A DNA stretch of 43,484 nucleotides from Sulfuritalea sp. (lineage in GTDB: Bacteria > Pseudomonadota > Gammaproteobacteria > Burkholderiales > Rhodocyclaceae). Under the pieces are notes generated by a model, which was given only the letters and a program-made list of their open reading frames with translations, did not search any database and was not told the DNA's origin. Made by a program: the position numbers and the translations under genes. How positions within the stretch are numbered: position 1 is the first letter of the stretch; every line of letters starts with the position of its first letter. Below are positions 24,095-32,135 of the stretch, piece after piece. The DNA lies in assembly GCA_030680805.1 (NCBI GenBank), contig JAUXUK010000008.1, positions 1-43,484 on the forward strand, written 5' to 3'.

Positions 24095-24958
24095 ATGAGC
24101 AAACAGAACAAGGTCGCCGCGGCTCCCGCTGCAGTTGCCACCAAGCTTGTCACCAAGCTTGCAACCAAGGTTCCTGCCAAACCCGCCGGCAAGGAAGATC
24201 GCCATTTCGTCACCGCACTGGCGCGGGGGCTTTCGGTGCTTTCCTGCTTCAGTTCCGGCGAGAAGATGCTCGGCAACCTCGACATCGCCAAGCGCTGCAA
24301 GCTGCCCAAATCAACGGTCTCGCGCCTGACCTACACGCTGACCAAGCTCGGCTACCTGGTCTTCGTCGAGGAGACCGGAAAATATCGTTTGGGGACCTCG
24401 ACGCTGGCGCTGGGCAGCGCCATGCTGGCGCGACTCGACGTGCGCGACCTGGCCCGTCCGCTGATGCAGGAACTCGCCGACTTTTCCAAGGCCATGGTGT
24501 CGCTCGGCAGCCGCGACCGGCTGTCGATGATCTATGTGGGCAATGCGCGCAGCTCGGCGGCGCTGACGCTCTCGCTCGATGTCGGCTCGCGCATCCCGAT
24601 CGCCACCACGGCGATGGGTCGCGCCTACCTGGCGCTGATCCCCGAGCGCGAGCGCGAGGACATCATGGAGCGCGTCAAGGAACTCGATGAAGTGGCCTGG
24701 CCGTCGATACGCGCCGGCATCGAAAGGGCACTGGAGGAATACCGCACAACCGGCTGCGTCAGTTCCTTCGGCGAATGGCAGACCGATGTCAATGCCATCG
24801 CCGTGCCACTGCGCCCTGGCGGTGGTTTGCCGCCGATGGCGATCAACTGCGGCGGCCCGGCGTTTACGCTGTCGAAGGATTTTCTTCTGAACGAGGTGCG
24901 GCCGAAACTGATCGAACTGGTCAGGCAACTGGAGGCTTCGCTGGGGATGCGCGGCTAG
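24095..24958 (+). CDS. IclR-family transcriptional regulator
   Basis: The 287-residue regulator has an N-terminal winged helix-turn-helix ('VTALARGLSVLSCFSSGEKM', 'NLDIAKRCKLPKSTVSRLTYTLTKLGYL') at about residues 37-95 and a C-terminal effector-binding GAF-like domain ('YRLGTSTLALGSAMLARLDVRDLARPLMQELADF', 'MGRAYLALIPERERE', 'CVSSFGEWQTDVNAIAVPL'). Before the HTH is a basic tail of about 30 residues, rich in Lys, Ala, Val and Pro (APAAVATKLVTKLATKVPAK). IclR members usually sense carboxylic acids and control catabolic genes. It is translationally linked to the flavoprotein gene and is the best candidate to bind the GAAC-N3-GTTC palindromes at 21,296 and 39,418. Confidence 0.88.
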   Translation: MSKQNKVAAAPAAVATKLVTKLATKVPAKPAGKEDRHFVTALARGLSVLSCFSSGEKMLGNLDIAKRCKLPKSTVSRLTYTLTKLGYLVFVEETGKYRLGTSTLALGSAMLARLDVRDLARPLMQELADFSKAMVSLGSRDRLSMIYVGNARSSAALTLSLDVGSRIPIATTAMGRAYLALIPEREREDIMERVKELDEVAWPSIRAGIERALEEYRTTGCVSSFGEWQTDVNAIAVPLRPGGGLPPMAINCGGPAFTLSKDFLLNEVRPKLIELVRQLEASLGMRG

Positions 24959-25018
24959 GCTCGTTCCGCCCAACCGAAGTCCGTCCGCAGTGGGTCTCCT
25001 TCGGCGAACTGAGCTTCC

Positions 25019-25085
25019 GTCATTCTCGCGGTCTCGACACACCCGGGATTCCGCTTCGCGGCGGGCGAAGCGGGAATCCAGCAGT
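25019..25085. repeat. Dispersed palindromic repeat, copy 3
   Basis: This variant contains CCCGGGATTCCGCTTCGCGG at 25,043-25,062 and its partner CGAAGCGGGAATCC (25,066-25,079), forming a hairpin. A similar GGGATTCCGCTTCGCGGG core occurs inside two coding genes (30,702-30,720 and 19,551-19,570). It lies in the 290-base gap after the IclR gene. Confidence 0.75.
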
Positions 25086-25213
25086 AGTTGGAGCGATTAG
25101 GGGGCGGGTTCGATGTAGTTTGAGCCGCATTGGCTTATCCCCAAAGGTCGGCGCTGGCGACACGGCGAAACAGACACAGCGGCGAAGCTAACCGGCTTGG
25201 TAGGGCTATTTCG

Positions 25214-25242
25214 TTGCATTGTTCGTTGCGTTTTTGTACTCT
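25214..25242 (+). promoter_or_regulatory. Promoter predicting a leaderless mRNA
   Basis: TTGCAT (25,214-25,219) and TACTCT (25,237-25,242) are 17 bases apart. The expected start point, 7 bases after the -10, is the A of ATG 25,249. No ribosome binding site is present. The spacer carries a TTCGTTGC-N4-TTCGTTGC direct repeat (25,211-25,230) that could be an operator. The -10 match is weak. Confidence 0.4.
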
Positions 25243-25248
25243 ACGGGC

Positions 25249-26622
25249 ATGACAAAGCTCCGCCACGATGATCTGCTGCATGCCCTTCGGACCCACCCTC
25301 GTGTCGGAAGTGCTGCGCTATGCCGCCTGCTGGGCGGCATTAACCGCTCGACGCTGGCCCGTGCCCTGGAGGTTCTGGGGGGGCAGGTCGTCAGCCGGGG
25401 CGGCTCCCGTCGCATCCGGTATTCGTTGCGGCGTGCATTGCGGGGTAGCGAGACCCGCTTGCCGCTTTACCGGATCGACGAGGCGGGCCAGGGCCATGAG
25501 GCGGGGTGGATGGACCTGACCTGGCCGGCGGGTAGTTCCCTCGATTTCTCCGCCCCTTTCCCATGGCCGCTGGATGACGATATGGTGGATGGCTGGTTCG
25601 AGGGACTGCCCTACCCGGTGGAGGACATGCGGCCGCAGGGCTTCATCGGGCGCAATTTCGCCCGCCGCCATGTACTGGACCTGGGGGTCGCGGATAACCC
25701 CGATCAATGGTCGGAGGATGACATCCTTCATGTGCTGTCCCTGTGGGGCCACGACCAGCCGGGAGATCTGATCCTGGGCGAGACGGCCTACCGGCGCTTC
25801 CTGGATGGTCGCCGTGAGAGGGAGGGTGGTTTCATGACCGATAGCCAGATCGAGGCGGCCTATCCCGAGATGGCGGAGGCAGCCTTGGCCCACGGCGTGG
25901 CGGGTTCGTCCGCCGGCGGAGAATTCCCCAAGTTCACTGTTGGCCGGCGCTGGGAGGACGAGGCGGGCCACGTGATCGTGAAGTTCTCGGGGGCAGACGA
26001 TTCACCGGCGGTGCGTCGCTGGTCGGACTTGCTGGTGTGCGAGCATCTGGCGCTTGAGGCGCTGCGTGAGCTGCTTGGACTCGCGGCCGCGCAAAGCGCG
26101 ATCCATTGCTTCGGCGGCCGCGGTTTTCTGGAGGTGCGTCGCTTCGACAGGCATGGCCTTTTCGGTCGCTCGCCGGTCTGCACCCTCGGCAGCATTAACG
26201 CCGCCTTGCTCGGGCAGAGGATGACAGCCTGGCCCAGGGCGGCACAGGCGCTGCAACAGGCGGGATGGCTGGCAGACGAGGATGTGTCACGGGTGGCGCT
26301 GCTGTGGTGGTTCGGCAGGCTGATCGGCAATACGGACATGCATGAGGGAAACCTGGCGTTCCGCCCACGAGCCGGCGCCGGCCTCGTACTCGCGCCGGCC
26401 TATGACATGTTGCCCATGCATTACGCTCCCCTGCGTGGCGGCGAAGTACCGCAACGGGCGTTTGCGCCGGAGTTGCCACTGCCCGCGGAAGCAGACGATT
26501 GGCGCAAGGCTGCGGATGCCGCCGCCCGCTATTGGCACCGCTGCGCCGGGGACGAGCGGATCAGTGTCGAATTCCGGCGGATTTGCGCGGTCAATGCGGC
26601 TGCGCTGGTGCAGGCATCGTAG
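25249..26622 (+). CDS. HipA-like protein, YjjJ type
   Basis: The 457-residue protein has an N-terminal winged helix ('LLHALRTHPRVGSAALCRLLGGINRSTLARALEVLGGQV') followed by the HipA kinase core: 'AHGVAGSSAGGEFPKFTVGR' (ATP loop), 'VIVKFSGADD', and 'LLWWFGRLIGNTDMHEGNLAFRP' with catalytic Asn/Asp, then 'LAPAYDMLPMHY' (metal-binding Asp). The active-site residues look intact. HipA kinases inactivate glutamyl-tRNA synthetase; the E. coli YjjJ type has its own DNA-binding domain and no separate HipB. None is visible here. It might autoregulate through its own promoter. The region has no other mobile-element features. Confidence 0.85.
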   Translation: MTKLRHDDLLHALRTHPRVGSAALCRLLGGINRSTLARALEVLGGQVVSRGGSRRIRYSLRRALRGSETRLPLYRIDEAGQGHEAGWMDLTWPAGSSLDFSAPFPWPLDDDMVDGWFEGLPYPVEDMRPQGFIGRNFARRHVLDLGVADNPDQWSEDDILHVLSLWGHDQPGDLILGETAYRRFLDGRREREGGFMTDSQIEAAYPEMAEAALAHGVAGSSAGGEFPKFTVGRRWEDEAGHVIVKFSGADDSPAVRRWSDLLVCEHLALEALRELLGLAAAQSAIHCFGGRGFLEVRRFDRHGLFGRSPVCTLGSINAALLGQRMTAWPRAAQALQQAGWLADEDVSRVALLWWFGRLIGNTDMHEGNLAFRPRAGAGLVLAPAYDMLPMHYAPLRGGEVPQRAFAPELPLPAEADDWRKAADAAARYWHRCAGDERISVEFRRICAVNAAALVQAS

Positions 26623-26676
26623 CTAATCCGCTACCCAAAAGTATCCGCTTCGCGTTCTTTGCCAACCAGCCCCGTT

Positions 26677-27606
26677 TCAGTCCTGCCACATTCCTGATTT
26701 CAGAACCGAGCCGTCGGCGCGGTATTCGGTGCCCGTTCCGCTGCGCTTGCCATCCCTGAACTCGCCGACGAATTGGGTGCCATTGGGGAAGGTCAGGGTG
26801 CCCTGGCCGTGGTGTATCCCATCATGGAAATCCCCGACGTACTTCCGGCCATTGACGTAGGTCAGGGTGCCTTGCCCGTGAAACTTGTCGTCGCGGAACT
26901 CCCCGACATATTTGTCGCCGTTGGAATACGTGAAGCTGCCCTTGCCGGTGCGCACGCCGTCCCTGAATTCGCCGACGTATTCGGCCCCGCCGACAAACGT
27001 GTAGGTACCTTTCCCGTTGCGCAGGTTGTCCCTGAATTCGCCGACGTACTTGTTGCCGTCCGCATAGGTGTAAGTACCCATTCCGTGAAACTTGCCGTCC
27101 CTGAATTCACCGGCGTACTTGTCGCCGTTGGCGAAGCTCAGCGTGCCCTGTCCGTTACCCGTGCCGTCACGGAACTCGCCGACGTGCTTGTCGCCATTGA
27201 CGGCGGTCAGCGTGCCCTGGCCGTGGAAATTGTGGTTCCTGAATTCGCCGACATATTTGTCGCCCTTGGCAAAGCTGAAACTGCCTTTTCCATGAAACCG
27301 GTCGTCCTTGAATTCGCCGACGTAGCTGTCGCCATTGGCGGAAGCGAGGGTGCCCTGGCCGTCGAACTTGTTGTTCCTGAATTCCCCTGTGTATTTGTCA
27401 CCGCTGGTCCACGTGTAGCTGCCCTGGCCATGGCGCATGCCATTCCAGAAGTCGCCGAGGTACCGGTCGCCGTTTGGCGCTGTCTCTTGTCCGGAACAGT
27501 TGCTCCAGGGCGTATCGGTTAACGGGGGGCAGGCCGGCAGTCGGCCCTGGGCCATCGCGGCGTGGGACACCAGCAGCATCAGCGTGACCAATGGTTTCTT
27601 CATCAT
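26677..27606 (-). CDS. Periplasmic MORN-repeat protein
   Basis: The 309-residue protein begins with a signal peptide (MMKKPLVTLMLLVSHAAMA) and then has eleven tandem 23-residue MORN repeats of the form YVGEFRDGKFHGQGTLTYxNGDK. Repeats 2-10 are close to 69 bp at the DNA level. MORN repeats bind lipids or membranes or act as scaffolds; the signal suggests a periplasmic or outer-membrane location. ATG 27,606 is preferred to an adjacent ATG at 27,603; AGGTTGAG lies upstream. Earlier bases of the open frame lack homology. There is no operon partner within 100 bases. Confidence 0.85.
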   Translation of the reverse strand: MMKKPLVTLMLLVSHAAMAQGRLPACPPLTDTPWSNCSGQETAPNGDRYLGDFWNGMRHGQGSYTWTSGDKYTGEFRNNKFDGQGTLASANGDSYVGEFKDDRFHGKGSFSFAKGDKYVGEFRNHNFHGQGTLTAVNGDKHVGEFRDGTGNGQGTLSFANGDKYAGEFRDGKFHGMGTYTYADGNKYVGEFRDNLRNGKGTYTFVGGAEYVGEFRDGVRTGKGSFTYSNGDKYVGEFRDDKFHGQGTLTYVNGRKYVGDFHDGIHHGQGTLTFPNGTQFVGEFRDGKRSGTGTEYRADGSVLKSGMWQD

Positions 27607-27756
27607 CTCAACCTTTGCCTTTCCAGGAGCGCATCGACCGGGGCCATTCGGGGCGCGGCCTGCGGGTCTCATCGGGAGATTCTACGCCAGCCGCTTTCCC
27701 CTGACGGGTGCACAGCGCATGGCAGATCGAACCAAGTCGACGCCGGAAGTGAAACA

Positions 27757-28164
27757 ATGGCGTCTTGGTTCCTGTTGCCCCGACCCTTCATGATCGAACG
27801 CATCGCCGCAGACGGCATTGTCATTCTGCATTTCGGCTTCATCCTTTTCGTCGGCCTCGGCGGATTGCTGTCGCTGCGATGGAGATGGGCTGCCTGTGTG
27901 CATATTCCTGCAGTCCTGTGGGGTGCGGCGATCGAGTTCCGCCATGGCATCTGCCCGCTGACACCGCTGGAACAGAAGCTCCGCGCGGCGGCGGGGGAGG
28001 CAGGATACTCGGGCAGTTTCATCGAGCACTATCTGATCCCGATCATTTATCCTTCCGGACTGGACGAGCGGGCCCAGACGGTCCTGGGTGTGCTGGTCGT
28101 TGCGATCAATCTTGGGGTCTATGGATGGGTGCTGTTTCGGCGCCGCCCTCATGGGCCCGCATGA
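27757..28164 (+). CDS. DUF2784 membrane protein
   Basis: The 135-residue protein has three hydrophobic segments ('IVILHFGFILFVGLGGLLSL', 'AACVHIPAVLWGAAIEF' and 'VLGVLVVAINLGVYGWVLF'). The signature 'CPLTPLEQKLRAAAGEAGYSGSFIEHYLIPIIYPSGL' is typical of DUF2784. It is an inner-membrane protein of unknown function. ATG 27,757 has GGAAG eight bases upstream and was chosen; ATG 27,790, nearer the first helix, is an alternative (124 aa). It reads into the OsmC gene 55 bases later. Confidence 0.8.
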   Translation: MASWFLLPRPFMIERIAADGIVILHFGFILFVGLGGLLSLRWRWAACVHIPAVLWGAAIEFRHGICPLTPLEQKLRAAAGEAGYSGSFIEHYLIPIIYPSGLDERAQTVLGVLVVAINLGVYGWVLFRRRPHGPA

Positions 28165-28219
28165 CGTCGAGCCGGCCGATCGCGCAAGGCCTGACGGCAA
28201 ATACTCTGGAGGTTTCGCC

Positions 28220-28699
28220 ATGCCCCACGACAAGCAACACCGCTATTCCACCTGCACCGAATGGACCGGAAACCTCGGCGAAGGCACCACGAACTATCGG
28301 TCCTATTCGCGTGACCATGTGATTTCCGCGGCGGGCCGGCCGGACCTGTTCGGCTCGTCCGATCCGGCGTTTCGCGGCGATGCCTCGCGCTGGAATCCGG
28401 AGGACCTGCTGGTCGGCTCGCTGTCGTCCTGCCACATGCTGTGGTACCTGCACCTCTGTGCCCAGGCGAAGATCACGGTGCTCGCCTACCGTGACGATGC
28501 GGTGGGGACCATGGTCGAGGACGAAGGCGGTGGCGGACGTTTCACGCAGGCGGTGCTGCGGCCGGCAGCGACTATCGCCGCAGGAGGCGATGCGGCGCTC
28601 GCAACCGCGCTGCACGAAGAGGCGCATCGCCTGTGCTTCATTGCCAACTCGGTGAACTTTCCGGTGTCGATCGAACCGAAGGTGGTCGTCGCCGGCTGA
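28220..28699 (+). CDS. OsmC-family protein
   Basis: The 159-residue protein has the OsmC fold with the two redox cysteines in 'LSSCHMLWYLHLC' and 'AHRLCFIANS', where the first and last are the conserved pair. OsmC/Ohr proteins reduce organic hydroperoxides. This one lacks clear subfamily markers, and similar 'SLSSCHMLWYLHLCA' proteins are annotated only as OsmC family. A strong GGAGG (about 28,209) precedes ATG 28,220. The DUF2784 gene upstream is probably co-transcribed. A defence role against peroxides made by the flavoenzymes nearby is possible but unproven. Confidence 0.85.
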   Translation: MPHDKQHRYSTCTEWTGNLGEGTTNYRSYSRDHVISAAGRPDLFGSSDPAFRGDASRWNPEDLLVGSLSSCHMLWYLHLCAQAKITVLAYRDDAVGTMVEDEGGGGRFTQAVLRPAATIAAGGDAALATALHEEAHRLCFIANSVNFPVSIEPKVVVAG

Positions 28700-28700
28700 C

Positions 28701-29597
28701 TCAGCCTTCGGCGAGAAAGGCCCGGATCGCCGCGCTCACCTGTCGTGGCTGTTCGTGGATCACCCAGTGGCTGCCCTCGGGGATGCGCTTGATGCGCAAG
28801 TCGGGCACGAGTTCTTCGAGTCCGTCGAGCAGCGTGGTGCCCAGCGCGGTGTCGGCTTCGCCCCAGATCACCAGTGTCGGCACGCCCACGGTGAGTGTCC
28901 CCGGGTCGAGCTTGAGCGATGCCGCGCCGGGGTCTTCGGGGGTCGGCGGATAGAGCGGTGAGGCGCGGTAGAGGTTGAGCGCGCAGGTCAGCGCACCGGG
29001 TTGCGACCAGGCCTCGCGGTAGAGCGGGATTTCCTCGTCGCTCAGCGCGCAGTGGCCGTCCGCGGTGCGGCTGAACATCTTCAGCAGGCGTTCATAGTGG
29101 TTGGCTTCGAGCACGCGCTCGGCCTTGGCGTGGCGCAGCAGCAGCATGTAATGGCTGGCCTCCTGCTGCACCGGGTCGCTGGCCAATGCGCGGGCGAAGG
29201 GTACGGTGTGCGGCGCGTTGATGATGACCAGCTTCTTCACGTACTGCGGGAACGCCGCGGCGAAAGTCCAGGCAATGGCACCGCCCCAGTCGTGGGCGAC
29301 CAGGATGCAGGATTTGTCTTCATGGCCGGCCCGCAGGTGCTCGATCAGTTGCCGCAGGTCTTCCATCAGCGGCTTCGGGCGATAGGCAGCGACGCCTTCG
29401 GGTTTGTCGGAAAGGTTGTGGCCGCGCAGGTCGAAGGCCACGGCGCGATGGTCCCTGCCGAACTCCTCGAGCTGGCCGTGCCAGCAGTACCAGAACTCGG
29501 GGAAGCCATGGACGAAGACCATCAGCGGGGCATCGACGGGCCCCTCGGCGACGCAGTGCAGGCGGATGCCGTTGACCGGCGCGAAGAAGTGTTCCAT
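28701..29597 (-). CDS. Alpha/beta hydrolase, epoxide hydrolase-like
   Basis: The 298-residue enzyme has 'FVHGFPEFWYCWHGQLEEF' (oxyanion region), 'VAFDLRGHNLSDKPEGV', nucleophile Asp in LVAHDWGGAIAW, and a terminal His in 'IPEGSHWVIHEQP'. An Asp nucleophile with HGFPEFW is the epoxide-hydrolase/haloalkane-dehalogenase layout, so hydrolysis of an epoxide or other electrophile is likely; the tyrosines of the lid could not be assigned with certainty. The ATG at 29,597 overlaps the stop of the crotonase gene by one base, so it is co-expressed with it. It could process a side-product of the same pathway. Confidence 0.82.
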   Translation of the reverse strand: MEHFFAPVNGIRLHCVAEGPVDAPLMVFVHGFPEFWYCWHGQLEEFGRDHRAVAFDLRGHNLSDKPEGVAAYRPKPLMEDLRQLIEHLRAGHEDKSCILVAHDWGGAIAWTFAAAFPQYVKKLVIINAPHTVPFARALASDPVQQEASHYMLLLRHAKAERVLEANHYERLLKMFSRTADGHCALSDEEIPLYREAWSQPGALTCALNLYRASPLYPPTPEDPGAASLKLDPGTLTVGVPTLVIWGEADTALGTTLLDGLEELVPDLRIKRIPEGSHWVIHEQPRQVSAAIRAFLAEG

Positions 29598-30409
29598 CAG
29601 TCTTTGAAGACGGGATCGCGCTTTTGCATGTTGGCGGCGCCGGCCTCGAACAGGTCCTTCGACATCAGCATCGCCGCATTCCATGTGGCGATGTAGTTGA
29701 GTCCGTCGGCCACCGAATGGTCGCGGGCGTAGGTGATCATTTCCTTGCAGCCGCGAATCGACAGCGGTGACTTGGCGGCGATGCTGCGCGCGATCTCCAT
29801 GACGCCGGCTTGCAGGGCTTCGGGAGTCTCAAAGCAGCGGTTGACCAGGTGCATCTGCTGCGCCTCGGTACCTTCGACGCGGCGACCGGTGTAGGCCAGT
29901 TCGCGCGCCATGCCTTCGCCGATCAGGCGCGGCAGGCGCTGCAGGGTGCCGACGTCGGCGGTCATGCCGACATCGATTTCCTTGACCGTGAAGTACGCGT
30001 TGGCCGAGCAGTAGCGCATGTCGCAGGCGGTGATCAGGTCCATGCCGCCGCCGATGCAGGCGCCATGCACGGCGGCCAGTACCGGCTTGCGGCAGCGTTC
30101 GATGGAGGTCAGGGTGTCCTGCAGCTTGAGGATCAGGCGGCGCAGCTTCTCGCGGCGGCGGCCGTCGCAGTCGTCTTCGATCTGGGGGCCGAGGCCCATC
30201 AGCATGGCGAGGTCGATGCCCGAGGTGAAATACTTGCCGCGTCCGGTGAGCACGCCGACGCGGGCTTCGGGCGTGCTGTCGAGCCATTCCATGGCCTGCT
30301 CGATTTCGTACCACATCGGCTCGCTCATGGCGTTGGCCTTGTCGGGCCGGTTCAGCGCAATGGTAGCGACGCCGGCGTCGAGGCTTACGTCGAGGGTGGT
30401 GAAATTCAT
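29597..30409 (-). CDS. Crotonase, dienoyl-CoA isomerase-like
   Basis: The 270-residue crotonase has 'VLTGRGKYFTSGIDLAMLMG' (oxyanion hole), 'HGACIGGGMDLITACDMRY' and 'FTVKEIDVGMTADVGTLQRL'. The last matches the delta3,5-delta2,4-dienoyl-CoA isomerase (ECH1) signature, whose catalytic Glu and Asp are in KE(V/I)DVG...ADVGTLQRLP. This suggests isomerisation of conjugated double bonds rather than plain hydration, as needed for unsaturated or polycyclic acids. AAAGGACAG precedes ATG 30,409. The next gene downstream (alpha/beta hydrolase) overlaps by one base. Confidence 0.85.
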   Translation of the reverse strand: MNFTTLDVSLDAGVATIALNRPDKANAMSEPMWYEIEQAMEWLDSTPEARVGVLTGRGKYFTSGIDLAMLMGLGPQIEDDCDGRRREKLRRLILKLQDTLTSIERCRKPVLAAVHGACIGGGMDLITACDMRYCSANAYFTVKEIDVGMTADVGTLQRLPRLIGEGMARELAYTGRRVEGTEAQQMHLVNRCFETPEALQAGVMEIARSIAAKSPLSIRGCKEMITYARDHSVADGLNYIATWNAAMLMSKDLFEAGAANMQKRDPVFKD

Positions 30410-30442
30410 GTGCTGTCCTTTCGGTGGATGCGCTTGCTCAGT

Positions 30443-30510
30443 CGTCACCCCGGCGAAAGCCGGGTTCAGCGCAGCGTACGGTCTGGATTCCGGCGTCCGC
30501 CGGAATGACG
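30443..30510. repeat. Dispersed palindromic repeat, copy 4
   Basis: GTCACCCCGGCGAAAGCCGG starts the unit and 'TCTGGATTCCGGCGTCCGCC' followed by GGAATGACG ends it. It lies just upstream of the crotonase start and downstream of the second acyl-CoA ligase. Confidence 0.75.
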
Positions 30511-30540
30511 GTTTCGGTGGAACGGGTGCGTCGTAGTGGT

Positions 30541-32133
30541 TCAATGCTCAAAAACGATAACAAAATTGTCGCGCAGTTCGCGCTTGAGGATTTTGCCGAT
30601 GGCGCTGCGCGGCAGGCTGTCGACAATCTCCACGGCGGCGAGGCGCTGGGTCTTGCCGAGGCGCTGGTTGGCCCAGTCGCGCAGTTGCGTCGGCGTTACC
30701 TGCCCGCGAAGCGGAATCCCAGGTACGCAGAGCGCGCCAGCGCCGACTCTCAGGACAACAAAGGCTACGGGCGTTTCACCCCAGCGTTCCGAGGCGACGC
30801 CGACCACGGCAGCTTCGCTCACGGCGGGATGCCGGATCAGAACCGCTTCGAGATCGCTTGGATAGACGTTGAAGCCGCCCGAGATGACCATGTCCTTCTT
30901 GCGATCCATCAGCGTCAGGAAGCCGTCTTCGTCGAAGCGGCCGACGTCGCCGGTGCGGATGAAGCGCTTGCCGTCGGGCGTGTACCACTCGGCCTCGCGG
31001 GTTTTGTCGGGCTGGCGGTGGTAGCCGCTCATCATGGCCGGCGAATGACCCACCACTTCACCGATTGCCCCGCGAGGGACCTCACGGCCGGCCTCGTCGA
31101 TCAGGCGCATGTCGTGGCCCTCGGCCGGCGTGCCGACGGTGGCGAGTTTGTCGGGGTGCTCATGGGCGGCGAGGATGCAAGTGCCGCCGCCTTCGGTCAT
31201 GCCGTAGTACTCGACCAGGCCGCCGGGCCAGCGCTTGAGGATGTCGGCCTTGAGCGCCGCCGAGAACGGCGCGCTGGTGCATAGCTTCATGCGGAAACTT
31301 GAGAGGTCGTGGTGGTCGAAATCGGGATGCGCCATCAGGCGCTGGTATTGCACCGGCACCAGCATGGTGTGGGTGGCGCGGTGCTGCTCGGCCAACGCCA
31401 GATACTTCGTCGCGTCGAACTTCGCCATCAGCACCACCGTGCCGCCCAGCGTGACGGTGGGGAAGAAGCTGACCAGCGTGGTGTTGGAGTAGAGCGGCGT
31501 GGCGATCACGGTCACCGCATCGGGTCCGTAGCCTTGCAGCCGCGCGCGCTGCACATGCGCCCAACGCATGCCGTGCGGCTGCACGATGCCCTTGGGCGTG
31601 CCGGTGGTGCCCGAGGAGTAGATGATGTTGAAGGGCCAGTCGGGCTGGATGTCGACGCGGGTCGGCGTGCTTCCGACCGGTGCCAGCCAGCGCGAGAAGG
31701 CTTCGCTGCCGGCACTGTCATCCAGGGCGATGAAACGTGCCCTGATGTCGGCGCGAACCGGACCGAGTTCCTGCGCTGTCGCGGCGTCGATGAACATCAG
31801 CCTGGCGCCCGAGTTGGCCGCCATGTCGGCCAGGCTTTGCGGTGTCGAGGAGGGGGCCAGCGGCGCCACGGCAACGCCGGCGCGCAAGGCGCCGAGAAAC
31901 ACGACGGCATATTCGAGCGAAGCGCCGGCGCAGATCGCCACCGCTTCAGTGGGCCGGATGCCTTCGCGCTGCAGCGTCGCCGCGACGCGATCCATCATCG
32001 CATCCAGCGTGGCGAAGGAAACCGTGCGTTGGTCTTGAATCAGCGCCGGATGCCCGGGGCGGGACCGCGCCTGTTGGCGAATCAGCTCCGCGTAAGTGGC
32101 GAAGGGCTGTTCGATCAGTTCAGCCGGGCTCAT
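30541..32133 (-). CDS. Acyl-CoA ligase (AMP-forming), second copy
   Basis: The 530-residue enzyme has 'IIYSSGTTGTPKGIVQPHG' (ATP loop), 'VEYYGMTEGGGTCIL' (A5), 'IRTGDVGRFDEDGFLTLMDRKKDM' and 'VISGGFNVYPSDLEAVLIRH' (A7/A8), and the catalytic Lys in 'SAIGKILKRELRDNF'. It activates an unknown acid. Between 'PVAFVVLR' and 'VTPTQLRDW' there are about 16 extra residues, including LCVPGIPLRG, encoded by a GGGATTCCGCTTCGCGGG-type palindrome (see findings). ATG 32,133 is two bases after the MaoC stop. It is coupled to the MaoC gene and shares a strand with the thioesterase/ComB-like cluster. Confidence 0.85.
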   Translation of the reverse strand: MSPAELIEQPFATYAELIRQQARSRPGHPALIQDQRTVSFATLDAMMDRVAATLQREGIRPTEAVAICAGASLEYAVVFLGALRAGVAVAPLAPSSTPQSLADMAANSGARLMFIDAATAQELGPVRADIRARFIALDDSAGSEAFSRWLAPVGSTPTRVDIQPDWPFNIIYSSGTTGTPKGIVQPHGMRWAHVQRARLQGYGPDAVTVIATPLYSNTTLVSFFPTVTLGGTVVLMAKFDATKYLALAEQHRATHTMLVPVQYQRLMAHPDFDHHDLSSFRMKLCTSAPFSAALKADILKRWPGGLVEYYGMTEGGGTCILAAHEHPDKLATVGTPAEGHDMRLIDEAGREVPRGAIGEVVGHSPAMMSGYHRQPDKTREAEWYTPDGKRFIRTGDVGRFDEDGFLTLMDRKKDMVISGGFNVYPSDLEAVLIRHPAVSEAAVVGVASERWGETPVAFVVLRVGAGALCVPGIPLRGQVTPTQLRDWANQRLGKTQRLAAVEIVDSLPRSAIGKILKRELRDNFVIVFEH

Positions 32134-32135
32134 GC

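Noticed and set aside
26677..27606. Regular 69-bp repeats resembling a CRISPR or satellite array
   Set aside because: The period matches 23-residue MORN repeats in frame; units are diverged at synonymous and other positions and have no spacers.
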